Shown piece after piece: positions 43,196-52,045 of a DNA stretch of 64,000 nt. Source of the stretch: Nocardioides terrae (lineage in GTDB: Bacteria; Actinomycetota; Actinomycetes; Propionibacteriales; Nocardioidaceae). The first letter of the stretch is position 1; every line of letters begins with the position of its first letter. Under the pieces are notes generated by a model. It made no database searches, was not told where the DNA came from, and saw nothing but the letters and a program-made list of their open reading frames with translations. The DNA is taken from positions 1-64,000 of the forward strand of contig NZ_FOLB01000002.1 in NCBI RefSeq assembly GCF_900112345.1. The letters are read 5' to 3'. A program made the translations under genes and the position numbers.

Positions 43196-44449
43196 TCAGA
43201 CATAAGTCCGCCTGGGGGCGCTGCTCCGGAAGCCCGCCATGCGGGAGGGCGCGGCCCGTGCCAGGTAGCGCCAGCAGGCCCCCGCCGCGACCAGCGAGAC
43301 GCCGGCCCCGACGCCGATGGCGACCCGGGCGCCGTACGTCTCCGACATCCATCCGATGAGCGGCCCGCTGATCGGCGAGGTCCCGTTGATCGCCATGATC
43401 AGCAAGGAGACCATGCGTCCGCGCACCGCCGGGTCGGACTCCATCTGCACGAGCGAGGTGGCCAGCGCGCGGAAGGTCGTGGCGACCGCCCCCAGGACGA
43501 ACATGCCCATCAGGGCCATCCAGGTCGTGGGGGCCAGCGAGACCACGCCCAGGACGACGGCGAACACGGTCCCACTCGCCAGGAAGGTGCGTGGCGCCGC
43601 CACCAGGATCCCGGCCAGCGACAGGCTGCCGACGATCGCGCCCGCACCCATCGCCGCGAAGAAGTACCCGATCATCTCCGGTTTAGCGGAGAACTCCCGG
43701 GCCAACAACGGCACCGCGGTGTTCCACTCGTAGGCGACCAGGCCGGTGACGGTCATGAGCACCAGTGCCGTCGCGATCACCGGCGTGCGACGCGCGTAGG
43801 CGACTCCGGTTCGGAGCGCGCCGCGCTCCTTCGGGCGGAGGTCGCGCGGTCGGATCTCGTCGCCGCGGATCCGAATCAGCGCCACGACCATGATGAGGAA
43901 CGAGAAGACGTTGAAGAGGAACGTCGCCGCCACTCCCACCGACCCGATCGCGATGCCGGCCGCTGCCGGCCCGAGCACCTTCCCGGCGTTGAACATGGTC
44001 GCGTTCAGCGCCACCGCGTTGGTGACGTCCTCGTCCGGCACGATGTCGGCGGCGAACGTGTGTCGGACCGGCTTGTCGAAGGCCTCGACGACGCCGATGA
44101 GGACGGCGAGCAGCATGATCGCAGGGACGGTCGCCCGATCGACCAGCACCAGGACGCCCATCCCTGCCGCCGGGACGGCAGCCGCCCAGTTGGTCCAGAG
44201 CAGCATCAGGCGGCGGTCGATGCGGTCGGCGATGATCCCGGCCCAGGGCGTCAGGAAGAGCGTCGGCGCCTGCTGCAGACCCACCGTGACACCGAGCAGC
44301 GTGCCGGACCCGGTGAGCTCGAGGATCAGCCAGGCCTGAGCGACCTTCTGGGCCCACGTGCCGACGGTTGAGACGATCTGACCGGTGAAGTAGAGCCGGT
44401 AGGCGCGGTGGCGCAGCGACCGGAACGTCGCCGTGAGGTAGCTGCTCAT
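43196..44449 (-). CDS. MFS exporter (EntS/MFS_3 type)
   Basis: A 417-residue twelve-segment transporter. The N-terminus FRSLRHRAYRLYFTGQIVSTVGTWAQKVAQAWLI and the DRIDRRLMLL loop between helices 2 and 3 are typical of the EntS-like group that exports siderophores, drugs or macrolides. Its start overlaps the stop of the MarR gene (ATGA), so regulator and pump form one operon. Induction by the pump's substrate through MarR is the expected mode. Confidence 0.9.
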   Translation of the reverse strand: MSSYLTATFRSLRHRAYRLYFTGQIVSTVGTWAQKVAQAWLILELTGSGTLLGVTVGLQQAPTLFLTPWAGIIADRIDRRLMLLWTNWAAAVPAAGMGVLVLVDRATVPAIMLLAVLIGVVEAFDKPVRHTFAADIVPDEDVTNAVALNATMFNAGKVLGPAAAGIAIGSVGVAATFLFNVFSFLIMVVALIRIRGDEIRPRDLRPKERGALRTGVAYARRTPVIATALVLMTVTGLVAYEWNTAVPLLAREFSAKPEMIGYFFAAMGAGAIVGSLSLAGILVAAPRTFLASGTVFAVVLGVVSLAPTTWMALMGMFVLGAVATTFRALATSLVQMESDPAVRGRMVSLLIMAINGTSPISGPLIGWMSETYGARVAIGVGAGVSLVAAGACWRYLARAAPSRMAGFRSSAPRRTYV

Positions 44450-44874
44450 CGTGGGGCGCCGAGCTTGGCCAAGGCTTCGACGGCGTCGAAGAGGCGGTCC
44501 TGGTCGGCCGCGTCGAGCTCATCCACTCGGTCACGCAGGTAGTCGTTGGAGCGTTCCGCGAGGTGGATCAGCAGGGCCCGGCCGGCATCGGTGATGGCGA
44601 CGATGCTGCTGCGGGCGTCGACGTCGTCCACGGCGCGGGAGACCAGACCACGGGCCTCCAGGCCGGCGACGAGCCGAGTGACGGTGGACTTGCCGATCTG
44701 CTCTCGCCGGCCCAGCTCGCTGAGCCGGAAGGGGCCATGTCGGTCCAAGGCGAACAGCGCCGAGTACTGCGACGGCGTGACCTCCCCCGACCCGGCGCTC
44801 TTGCGCAGCTTGCGCTCCAGTCGGATGACGGCCAGCCGCAGTGCGTCGACCTGCTCAGGAGCACGGGATGCCAT
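44446..44874 (-). CDS. MarR-family regulator of the adjacent MFS exporter
   Basis: A 142-residue winged-helix repressor. Recognition elements are FRLSELGRREQIGKSTVTRLVAGLEARGL and the wing DVDARSSIVAITDAG. A perfect inverted repeat 7 bp upstream of its start is its likely operator, so it should repress itself and the exporter. The same 83-bp divergent region leads to the flavoprotein gene at 44958, which may share the control. Confidence 0.92.
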   Translation of the reverse strand: MASRAPEQVDALRLAVIRLERKLRKSAGSGEVTPSQYSALFALDRHGPFRLSELGRREQIGKSTVTRLVAGLEARGLVSRAVDDVDARSSIVAITDAGRALLIHLAERSNDYLRDRVDELDAADQDRLFDAVEALAKLGAPR

Positions 44875-44881
44875 GGTCCGA

Positions 44882-44900
44882 TAGTACGCGTGGCGTACTA
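44882..44900. promoter_or_regulatory. Probable MarR operator
   Basis: TAGTACGC-GTG-GCGTACTA, a perfect 8-bp inverted repeat with a 3-bp centre, 8-26 bp upstream of the marR start. Size and symmetry fit a MarR dimer. Confidence 0.75.
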
Positions 44901-44929
44901 AATTGGCGACCGTTCGGTCCTATGGTTTA

Positions 44930-44942
44930 ATGGTCCTACCAT
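44930..44942. promoter_or_regulatory. ATGG-N5-CCAT operator upstream of the flavoprotein gene
   Basis: ATGG-TCCTA-CCAT, 15 bp before the start codon at 44958. The same symmetrical pattern occurs at 49327-49339 and 61772-61784 in the other divergent promoters of the catabolic island. Confidence 0.6.
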
Positions 44943-44957
44943 CAAGAGGGGTACGAG

Positions 44958-46190
44958 ATGACTGATGCCGGAGTCCTGATCGTCGGGGCCAGCCAGGCTG
45001 GCGCGCAGCTGGCCGGCTCCCTGCGGGAGTTCGGGGCGACCTGCCCGATCACCCTCGTCGGCGCGGAGGAGCATCTGCCGTATCAGCGGCCGCCGCTGTC
45101 CAAGGCCTTCCTCTCCGGTCAGGTGGACGCCGACTCGCTCCTGCTCCGCTCCGCCGACTACTACGCGGATCAGGACATCGCGGTCGTCACCGGCGAGTGG
45201 ATCGACCGGATCGACCTCGACGCGACCGGCGGCTGTGCGACCAGCGCCTCCGGACGCACCTTCGACTTCGACCGACTCGCCCTCACCGTCGGAGGAACGC
45301 CTCGGCGCCTCCCCGTCCCCGGCGCCGATCTGGGCAACGTGTTCTACCTGCGGGACCTTGCCGACGCCACGGCCCTGCGGGCCAGCCTCGATGCTGCGGA
45401 GCGCGTCGTCGTCGTGGGCGGCGGCTTCGTCGGCCTCGAGGCCGCTGCCGTCGCCAACAGTCTCGGCAAGGACGTCGTCGTCGTCGAGGCTCTCGACCGG
45501 CTGATGGCCCGCGCCGTTGCCCCGGTGGTCTCGCAGTTCTATCGGGAGGCACACGAGCGACGCGGCGTACGAGTCCTGCTCGACACCGGCGTCGTCGGGC
45601 TCACCGGCACCAGCACGGTCGCCTCCGTCGACCTCTCCGACGGCACCAGCCTCCCCGCCGACATCGTGCTCGTCGGCATCGGCCTGGTCGCGCACACCGG
45701 CCTGGCCGAGCAGCTCGGCCTCGAGGTGTCGTCCGGCGGCATCGTCATCGACGCCCACGCCCGTACCAGCCGCCCCGGGGTCGTGGCGGCCGGCGACTGT
45801 ACGGTGCTGCGTTCGCACGAAGGCCTGCTGCGCATCGAGTCCGTCGCCAACGCGATCGCGCAGGGGCGCGCCGCCGCCGCCACCCTCGCCGGGATCGACG
45901 ACCCGCTGAGCGCGGTCCCGTGGTTCTGGTCCGACCAGGGTGAGATCAAGCTGCAGATTGCGGGCCTGAGCGTGGGGTACGACGACGTCGTCGTGCGCGG
46001 CGAGCCGGACAGTGAGCAGTTCTCCGCGCTCTACTACGCCGCCGACCAGCTCATCGCGATCGACTCGGTCAACACGCCGCGCGACTACATGGCCGTGCGG
46101 AAGATCCTCGAGAAGGGCGGGTCGGTGCCGCGCGGCGCCGCGGCCGACCTCGAGGTGCAGCTGAAGTCGTTCCTTCCCGCGCGGGTCTGA
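44958..46190 (+). CDS. FAD-dependent ferredoxin/rubredoxin reductase
   Basis: A 410-residue pyridine-nucleotide-disulfide-type flavoprotein without the redox Cys pair. FAD is bound by LIVGASQAGAQLAGSLRE at the start and GVVAAGDCTV later; NAD(P)H by VVVGGGFVGLEAAAVANSLG around 150. LPYQRPPLSK and the C-terminal reductase domain (WFWSDQGEIKLQIAG) mark the group that feeds electrons to cytochrome P450s or ring-hydroxylating dioxygenases. No P450, dioxygenase or ferredoxin gene lies in the window, so its partner is elsewhere. An ATGG-N5-CCAT site suggests it belongs to the catabolic regulon. Confidence 0.9.
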   Translation: MTDAGVLIVGASQAGAQLAGSLREFGATCPITLVGAEEHLPYQRPPLSKAFLSGQVDADSLLLRSADYYADQDIAVVTGEWIDRIDLDATGGCATSASGRTFDFDRLALTVGGTPRRLPVPGADLGNVFYLRDLADATALRASLDAAERVVVVGGGFVGLEAAAVANSLGKDVVVVEALDRLMARAVAPVVSQFYREAHERRGVRVLLDTGVVGLTGTSTVASVDLSDGTSLPADIVLVGIGLVAHTGLAEQLGLEVSSGGIVIDAHARTSRPGVVAAGDCTVLRSHEGLLRIESVANAIAQGRAAAATLAGIDDPLSAVPWFWSDQGEIKLQIAGLSVGYDDVVVRGEPDSEQFSALYYAADQLIAIDSVNTPRDYMAVRKILEKGGSVPRGAAADLEVQLKSFLPARV

Positions 46191-46195
46191 CCCCG

Positions 46196-46235
46196 CTCCC
46201 TCAGCCGGCTCTCCGGACGAGCGGGCTAGAGGGAG
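46196..46235. terminator. Terminator between convergent flavoprotein and permease genes
   Basis: CTCCCTC-A-GCC pairs with GGC-TA-GAGGGAG around a bulge, with a 17-nt loop. It lies between the flavoprotein stop (46190) and includes the permease stop (46226-46228). Confidence 0.6.
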
Positions 46236-47962
46236 AACCCCAGCCTCTTGGCCAGCCAGAACGCCAGGCCCCCCATCGCGATGCTTGCCACCGACAGCAT
46301 CGAGCCGTAGGCCGCCAGCGCACCGGCGGTCCCGTCCTTCCACATGTCCAGCAGCTGGGTGGCCACCACCGGCGTCGCCGCCGTGTAGAGCATCGAGGCG
46401 ATCGAGACGTCGCGGACGGCATGGAAGAACACGTACAGCCAGGAGCCGATCACCGCAGGCATGACCAGTGGCAGCAGGATCTTGCGGAAGACGGTGACCT
46501 CCCCCGCGCCGGCGACGCGGCTTGCATCGTCGATGTCGGGGCTGATCTGCACCAGGGCCGGTTGCACGTAGCGCATGGCATACGGCGAGTAGTGGGCGAT
46601 GAAGGCGAGCATGATCAGCCACAGTGAGCCGTAGATCGGCAGCGGCACCCGAAGGTAGAGGATCAGGAAGGCCAGGCCCAGCACGGTCCCGGGGATGACG
46701 ATCGGCACCGAGAGCAGGTGGTCGAGGCTCTGTCGGCCCTTCACCTTCGAGCGGACGATGATGAAGGTGGCGACCAGGCACAGCAGCGTCGCCACGGTGG
46801 CCGCGCCGGCGCCGACGAGCACACTGTTCTTGATGCCGGTCCAGATGTTGCGGTAGCCGGCGACCTCCGAATAGTTGTGCCAGGTGAAGTCGCCGAGCCC
46901 GTCGCCGCGACCCAGCCGCGGCCAGAACGACGTCAGGATCATCGCCAGCACCGGCGCGAGGGTCAGCACGAAGGCGCCCGCGGCGAAGACGCCGGCGAGG
47001 TATCTCCAGGGGCCGAGATCGATCTCGCGGGCGCGGAACGCCTTGCCGGAGACCGTGGTGAACTTCGAGCTCAGCCGGGTCGCCCGGTGGTAGAGGTAGA
47101 GGCCGAAGGAGAGAAGGACCACGAGCATCGTGCCGAAGGCCGACGCGGTCGCGTAGTCCGGGATGAAGCTCTTGCGCAGGCTCGAGTAGATCTCGGTGGT
47201 GAAGGTGCGGATGCCGGCGGAGCTGCCGAGGAACAGGGGCATCTCGAAGGCCTGGACGGCACGCACCACGACCAGGATCAGGACCGCGAGGATGCTGGGC
47301 GCCATCATCGGCGCGGAGATCTTGCGCAGCACGGTGAAACGGCTGGCCCCCGAGGTCAGCGCGCTCTCCTCGAGGCTGGCGTCCATCGCCCGGAACGGTC
47401 CGACCAGCAGCAGGAAGACCATCGGCGCCCACGAAAGCGCCTGGATGACCACCAGGCCGAGCATGCTCTGGGCGACCGGGGCCCATCCGAGGACCGCCTC
47501 GATCGGCGGCCGCATCACACCGGCGCCCTTGCCCAGCAGGATGATCCAGCCTGTCGCCTCGATCATGCCGGGGATGGCGAAGTTCAAGAACACGCAGCCG
47601 TAGACGAAGCCCTTCCCCTTCATGTTGGTGCGCGCGACGAAGAAGGCCATGGCGCCTCCGAGCACGAGCGCGAGCAGGCTGGCACATACCGTGAAGATCG
47701 CTGTGTCGCCCGCGATCTTGCGGAAGTTCTCCGAGGCGAAGAGGTCTCCGTAGGCGCTGAATCCGAACGAGCCCGACTCGTCGATCGTTCCGCCCGGGGT
47801 GAAGCTCGTCCACACCATCAACGCGAGCGGCGGCAGCACCAGGATGCCCGCCACCACCGCCACGGTGAGGAAGGTGGCGCGCTTGCCGAACCGCGGCATC
47901 CGGAACGCGGAGAGCGCGTGCAGCAGGCCCGGGCCACGGGTTGCGGGGGTGGTGACACTCAC
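46226..47962 (-). CDS. Two-domain ABC transporter permease, Fe3+/putrescine type (FbpB/AfuB-like)
   Basis: A 578-residue membrane protein with twelve segments in two MetI-like halves (about 20-290 and 320-575). Each half has an EAA-type loop for ATPase contact: EESALTSGASRFTVLRKISAPMM in the first and DDASRVAGAGEVTVFRKILLPLV in the second. A single fused permease is typical of ferric-ion importers and relatives that carry 2-aminoethylphosphonate, thiamine or organic acids. The GTG at 47962 has AAGGAG nine bases upstream. It follows the binding-protein gene on the same strand after 65 bp containing a hairpin. Confidence 0.9.
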   Translation of the reverse strand: MSVTTPATRGPGLLHALSAFRMPRFGKRATFLTVAVVAGILVLPPLALMVWTSFTPGGTIDESGSFGFSAYGDLFASENFRKIAGDTAIFTVCASLLALVLGGAMAFFVARTNMKGKGFVYGCVFLNFAIPGMIEATGWIILLGKGAGVMRPPIEAVLGWAPVAQSMLGLVVIQALSWAPMVFLLLVGPFRAMDASLEESALTSGASRFTVLRKISAPMMAPSILAVLILVVVRAVQAFEMPLFLGSSAGIRTFTTEIYSSLRKSFIPDYATASAFGTMLVVLLSFGLYLYHRATRLSSKFTTVSGKAFRAREIDLGPWRYLAGVFAAGAFVLTLAPVLAMILTSFWPRLGRGDGLGDFTWHNYSEVAGYRNIWTGIKNSVLVGAGAATVATLLCLVATFIIVRSKVKGRQSLDHLLSVPIVIPGTVLGLAFLILYLRVPLPIYGSLWLIMLAFIAHYSPYAMRYVQPALVQISPDIDDASRVAGAGEVTVFRKILLPLVMPAVIGSWLYVFFHAVRDVSIASMLYTAATPVVATQLLDMWKDGTAGALAAYGSMLSVASIAMGGLAFWLAKRLGFSL

Positions 47963-47981
47963 GGAGAGACTCCTTCATTCG

Positions 47982-48018
47982 ATGTGGTGGGGCCTCGGGG
48001 CGCGCGACCCCACCACAT
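47982..48018 (-). terminator. Intercistronic hairpin between binding-protein and permease genes
   Basis: A perfect 11-bp stem (ATGTGGTGGGG and its complement) with a 15-nt loop. It follows the binding-protein stop by 9 bp and ends 19 bp before the permease start. Such hairpins commonly stabilise or attenuate transcripts so that more binding protein than permease is made. Confidence 0.65.
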
Positions 48019-48027
48019 GGAGGTCGG

Positions 48028-49107
48028 TCAGCGGAACGAGGACTCGAAGAGGTCCTGCCAGGTCGTGAAGGCCTTCTGGTACTGCTCAGGGGTCTTGAAC
48101 GTCTCGTCCGGGACCCACGAGGTGAAGCCGAGGTCCTCGTCGGGGCGCGGGTATTGGAGGCTGTCGAAGATCTCGGTGCCGGCGTCGCCGAGCAGCGTGT
48201 CGGTGAACAGCATCGCGGCGCAGGGGTGCTCGCTCTTCTTGAAGATGCCGGCGTAGCCGACGTTGGCCGTGACGGGCTCCAGCGGGACCCACTCGATCGG
48301 GTTGCCGTCCTCGGTCAGCTGGGCCACATGGTTACGGAAGACGCCCGGGGAGGAGTCCGCCTCGCCGGAGGCGACCATCCCGGCCAATGCCGAGCCGGAG
48401 ACCGACTCGATCCGGATCTTCTGCGCGGCGAGCTTCTCGATGAAGGCGCGGCCCTTCTCGTCGCCCATGTTGGTCAAGATGTTGCCGAGCAGCCGGACAC
48501 CCGTCGTGGAGTCGGTCAGCGCGATCTTGCCCTTGAGGGCCGGGTTGAGCAGGTCGTCCCAGGTCTTGGGGACGTCCTTCGCCGGGATCTTGTCCTTGTT
48601 GTAGGCGAAGGAGACGTAGGAGGCACGGTCGCCGATCCCGAGGATGCCGCCGTTGTCGTCCTTGAGTGTGAACCGATCCGAGTACTTCGAGCTGATCGGA
48701 GTGCTGAACTCGGCCATCACGCCGGTCGCGGCCAGCTCGCGGTAAGCGTCGGAGGAGAGCTCCATGATGTCGCCCTGCAACCGGCCGGCCTTGGTCTCCT
48801 CGACGACGCGGGAGGTGATGTCGGACTCGTCGCCGCGGTAGGTGTCCACCCGAACGTCCGGGTAAGCCTCGTTGAACTTGGCGATCATGTCGTCGATCAC
48901 GTCGCCGGCCAGCGAGGTGTACCAGGTCAGGGACCCCTCCTTCTTGGCACAGCCGGCGAGATAGGCGTCGCGGTCGGAACCGGTGTAGTTCAGGGCCTTG
49001 CTGCTGGCGCCGGCCTCCTTCGCGGAGCTGTCGTTGCCGCCGCAGGCGGCGAGGAGTGAGACCGCGGCCAATGCGGCGGCCGCGGTCCGGAGGTGATGAA
49101 GGCGCAT
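48028..49107 (-). CDS. Solute-binding lipoprotein, AfuA/FbpA-like (type 2 periplasmic binding fold)
   Basis: A 359-residue lipoprotein. The signal ends in LLAAC with the lipidated Cys near residue 22. The mature part has GSLTWYTSLAGDVIDDMIAKFNEAYPDVRVD at its start and KIPAKDVPKTWDDLLNPALKGKIAL in the hinge region, both usual in Fe3+/thiamine/phosphonate binders. The Tyr pair that binds ferric iron near the C-terminus is not evident (KKSEHPCAAMLF), which argues for an organic ligand. The ATG at 49107 was chosen since the signal starts there. It heads the minus-strand transport operon, divergent from the ATPase gene. Confidence 0.9.
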   Translation of the reverse strand: MRLHHLRTAAAALAAVSLLAACGGNDSSAKEAGASSKALNYTGSDRDAYLAGCAKKEGSLTWYTSLAGDVIDDMIAKFNEAYPDVRVDTYRGDESDITSRVVEETKAGRLQGDIMELSSDAYRELAATGVMAEFSTPISSKYSDRFTLKDDNGGILGIGDRASYVSFAYNKDKIPAKDVPKTWDDLLNPALKGKIALTDSTTGVRLLGNILTNMGDEKGRAFIEKLAAQKIRIESVSGSALAGMVASGEADSSPGVFRNHVAQLTEDGNPIEWVPLEPVTANVGYAGIFKKSEHPCAAMLFTDTLLGDAGTEIFDSLQYPRPDEDLGFTSWVPDETFKTPEQYQKAFTTWQDLFESSFR

Positions 49108-49169
49108 CGAAACCACTTTCCGTCTCGGGAGAAGGGTCGGGCCACAAGACGCGGCGTCTGCTTGGACCA

Positions 49170-49182
49170 ACGGTCTAACCAG
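49170..49182. promoter_or_regulatory. Imperfect ATGG-N5-CCAT-like site upstream of the binding-protein gene
   Basis: ACGG-TCTAA-CCAG, one mismatch per half-site to the pattern at 49327-49339. It lies 63 bp upstream of the binding-protein start; an overlapping GACC-AAC-GGTC palindrome is at 49165-49175. Confidence 0.4.
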
Positions 49183-49323
49183 TTAACCCTGATGTGGTTT
49201 CTATCACCGGGTAGGTGTGATGTGAACCACGCGATTCCCGCCATTCCCCTATGCGGAATGCAGGCCTGATCTCGCTCGGCAAGGGTGTTCGGACTGCTTT
49301 TTGCCGTGATACACCTCATATGG

Positions 49324-49342
49324 CTGATGGTTAGTCCATCAG
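49324..49342. promoter_or_regulatory. 19-bp palindromic operator upstream of the ten-gene operon
   Basis: CTGATGGTTAGTCCATCAG is a perfect 7-5-7 palindrome and the best copy of the ATGG-N5-CCAT pattern. It lies 47 bp upstream of the transport ATPase start, where a regulator could block or help polymerase. Confidence 0.72.
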
Positions 49343-49389
49343 GCCCGCCGACCGTTTCGGCCGCTGAATCTCACGCCCGGAGGGACCCC

Positions 49390-50547
49390 ATGTTGGAAGT
49401 TTCGCGTCTGCGCAAGACCTTCGAGACCGACGGTCAGCGCGCCCTCGGTCGCGGCAGGCGCACGGTGAACGACGTCGCGCAGGTGTTCGCCGTCAACGAC
49501 GTCAGCTTCACCGTCGAGGAGGGTGAGATGTTCACGCTGCTCGGCCCGTCGGGCTGCGGCAAGACGACCACGCTGCGCTCGATCGCCGGCTTGGAGACGC
49601 CCGACAGCGGCTCGATCGCCCTCGACGGCCGCGCGCTCTTCTCCCGGCAGGCGGGCAAGAAGAAAGGCGCCGTCAACGTCGCCGTCAACAAGCGCGGGCT
49701 GGGCATGGTCTTCCAGTCCTACGCCATCTGGCCGCACATGAGCGTCTTCGACAACGTCGCCTTCCCGCTGCGGGTGGCGCCTCGCGGCAGGCGCGTCGGT
49801 GAGGCCGAGGTCAAGCGCCGGGTCACCAAGGTCCTCGAGACGATGGAGCTGGCGGCGTACGCCGACCGTCACGCCACCAAGCTCTCCGGCGGCCAGCAGC
49901 AGCGTCTCGCGCTGGCCCGCGCGATCGTCATCGAGCCGCCGCTCCTGCTTCTCGACGAACCGCTCTCCAACCTGGACGCCAAGCTGCGCGAGTCGCTGCG
50001 CTACGAGCTCAAGCGCCTCCAGCGCGAGCTTGGCATCACCTCGATCTACGTCACGCACGACCAGACGGAGGCCCTCGCGCTCTCCTCGAAGGTGGCCGTG
50101 ATGCAGGCCGGCCAGGTCGCCCAGCTCGGGACGCCGCGGGAGATCTACCAGCGCCCGCTGACGAAGTTCGTCGCGGAGTTCATCGGCACCGCCAACTTCC
50201 TCGACGGCACCGTGAGGGCCCGCTCCGGCCAGGACTTCGCGGTCGAGACCGCCAACGGTGTCCTGACCCTCACCGCCGACGCCGACGTCACGGTCGGCTC
50301 CGCCGCCCTCGCCTCGATCCGGCCGGAGAGCGTCCAGATCAGTGTCGAGCGCCCCACCGACGCCCGCAACGTCTGGTCGGGAGTGGTCACGACGCGCGCC
50401 TTCCTGGGTGAGGCGATGGACCACATCGTCTCGGTCGGGCAGCACGAGATCAACGTCCGCAGCGGTCCGGAGATCTCGATCGAGCCGGGCACGCCCGTCT
50501 ACATCCGGTTCGATCCGAGCAAGCTCTCGCTCGTCCCGATGAGCTGA
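49390..50547 (+). CDS. ABC transporter ATP-binding protein, Fe3+/polyamine type
   Basis: A 385-residue ATPase. Walker A GPSGCGKTTT, Q-loop GMVFQSYAIWPHMS, signature LSGGQQQR, Walker B LLLLDEP and the His switch VTHDQTEALAL are intact; the C-terminal third is a TOBE domain (FIGTANFLDG onward). There are two unusual basic insertions: RALGRGRRTVNDVAQV near the start and RQAGKKKGAVNVAVNKR before the Q-loop. It pairs with the permease and binding protein encoded divergently. It is the first gene of a run extending to 60875, so transport and catabolism are co-expressed. GGAGGG precedes the ATG. Confidence 0.93.
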   Translation: MLEVSRLRKTFETDGQRALGRGRRTVNDVAQVFAVNDVSFTVEEGEMFTLLGPSGCGKTTTLRSIAGLETPDSGSIALDGRALFSRQAGKKKGAVNVAVNKRGLGMVFQSYAIWPHMSVFDNVAFPLRVAPRGRRVGEAEVKRRVTKVLETMELAAYADRHATKLSGGQQQRLALARAIVIEPPLLLLDEPLSNLDAKLRESLRYELKRLQRELGITSIYVTHDQTEALALSSKVAVMQAGQVAQLGTPREIYQRPLTKFVAEFIGTANFLDGTVRARSGQDFAVETANGVLTLTADADVTVGSAALASIRPESVQISVERPTDARNVWSGVVTTRAFLGEAMDHIVSVGQHEINVRSGPEISIEPGTPVYIRFDPSKLSLVPMS

Positions 50548-50560
50548 GCGAGGCGACACC

Positions 50561-52021
50561 ATGGACCGCACCCCGCACGCATCGGGCCCTGCGGGCCTCG
50601 ACGGCGTGGAGCGGTTCATCCTCCACTCCGCGGGGCTCGACGTGGGTACGGCGACCTCGCACCTGACGATCTCGCAGCTGGTGCTCACCCGACCGACCGC
50701 CGCGCTCTCCAGCCGGCTGACCGTGACGGAGCGGACAGAGCTGTTCCACTCCGAGATCCGGCTGACCCCCTACGACGTGGACGGTCGCATCGACGCGGCC
50801 GGGCTGGCCGACTTCCTCGACAAGGCCTACGTCGGCAGCGGCTTCACGCCTGCCGACATCGACAGCGGCGTCGTCATCGTCACCGGCGAGGCGGCCCGCC
50901 GCGACAACGCCCCGCGGATCGCCCAGCTGCTCGCCCGGAGCGCGGGCTCCTTCGTCTGCGTCGCTGCCGGCGACCACTACGAGGCGGTCCTGGCTGTCCA
51001 CGGCTCCGGCGCGGTGGCGCTCTCGGAGCAGGGCCGGCGTGTGCTCAACGTCGACATCGGCGGCGGCACCACCAAGCTGGCGATCGCCTACGGCGGCGAG
51101 GTCGAGCACACTGCTGCGCTGAGCGTGGGCGCCCGGCTCCTGGCCTGGGACGTCGACGGCCGGCTGACCCGGATCGAGCCGGCCGGACGCTGGTTCCTCG
51201 ACCAGGTCTGGTCGGGCGCCGCCGTCGGGCACCACGTGAGCGAGAACGTCCTCGACGAGGTCGCGAAGGTGATGGCGGACCTGCTGGGCGAGGCACTCGG
51301 CACCCACCCCCGAAGCGCTCTGCTCGCCTCCCACTGGGTCACCGAGCCGCTCCCGCTCGCGGCCATGGTCGACATCGACGTGGTCACCTTCTCCGGCGGC
51401 GTCTCCGAGTTCGTCTACGGCCGAGAGGCCCGCGACTTCGGCGACTTGGGCGCTCGTCTCGGTGCGGAGGTACGCCGCCGGTTCGCCACTGACATGGTGT
51501 CCCTCGGCAGTCGCCTGACCGAGCCGACCGGTGGCATCCGGGCGACTGTGCTGGGGGCGGCCGAGCACAGCCTCCAGGCCAGCGGCGTGACCAGCCACGT
51601 CGACTCGGCGCTGCTGCCGACGTACGGCTTGAAGGCGGTGCGGGCTCGTGTTGTGGCTGCCCACGGCCTTGCGGACCGGCTGGCCGCCACCCGTGCCCGG
51701 TTCGAGGTCGACGGCATCGACCTGGCCTGCGTCTTCGCGCTCGCTCTCGACGCCGACCCCGACTACACCCTGCTCCGCGCGATCGGCGAGGAGCTCGTCC
51801 GAGCCGCCACGGAAGGAGCGCCGCTCTATGTGGCGGTCGACGCCGACGTCGCCGCAGCACTCGGTCGGATCCTCAGCCGGGAGCTCGGGTGGGCCGGTCC
51901 GCTGATCGTCATCGACGGCATCAGCGTCGGCGACTTCGACTACGTCGACATCGGCCGGCCGCTCGGAGCGGTCGACGCGGTCCCGGTGACCGTCAAGGCA
52001 CTCAACTTCCTGCACCGCTGA
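50561..52021 (+). CDS. EutA-like ASKHA-family protein (reactivase-type)
   Basis: A 486-residue protein of the actin/Hsp70/sugar-kinase superfamily, closest to EutA, the ATP-dependent reactivator of adenosylcobalamin-dependent ethanolamine ammonia-lyase. Phosphate-binding motifs are LDVGTATSHLTISQ (phosphate 1) and NVDIGGGTTKLAI (phosphate 2); FSGGVSEFVYG is the adenosine motif. No eutBC, diol dehydratase or mutase genes are near, which is unusual. It may serve a B12 enzyme encoded elsewhere, or act on a local enzyme as a dedicated chaperone. It lies 13 bp after the ATPase gene and 24 bp before the first bicupin. Confidence 0.8.
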   Translation: MDRTPHASGPAGLDGVERFILHSAGLDVGTATSHLTISQLVLTRPTAALSSRLTVTERTELFHSEIRLTPYDVDGRIDAAGLADFLDKAYVGSGFTPADIDSGVVIVTGEAARRDNAPRIAQLLARSAGSFVCVAAGDHYEAVLAVHGSGAVALSEQGRRVLNVDIGGGTTKLAIAYGGEVEHTAALSVGARLLAWDVDGRLTRIEPAGRWFLDQVWSGAAVGHHVSENVLDEVAKVMADLLGEALGTHPRSALLASHWVTEPLPLAAMVDIDVVTFSGGVSEFVYGREARDFGDLGARLGAEVRRRFATDMVSLGSRLTEPTGGIRATVLGAAEHSLQASGVTSHVDSALLPTYGLKAVRARVVAAHGLADRLAATRARFEVDGIDLACVFALALDADPDYTLLRAIGEELVRAATEGAPLYVAVDADVAAALGRILSRELGWAGPLIVIDGISVGDFDYVDIGRPLGAVDAVPVTVKALNFLHR

Positions 52022-52045
52022 ACCCCGACCCGAAGGAGGCTGCGC

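Noticed and set aside
44882..44942. Assigning both palindromes here to the MarR protein
   Set aside because: The two sites differ in sequence and symmetry; the second matches sites far away in the IclR-associated island, so it more likely belongs to that regulon.
44898..47978. A 1,026-codon open frame on the minus strand over the flavoprotein and permease genes
   Set aside because: It is frame-shifted relative to the permease and antisense to the flavoprotein; composition is Arg/Ala-rich with no recognisable family.
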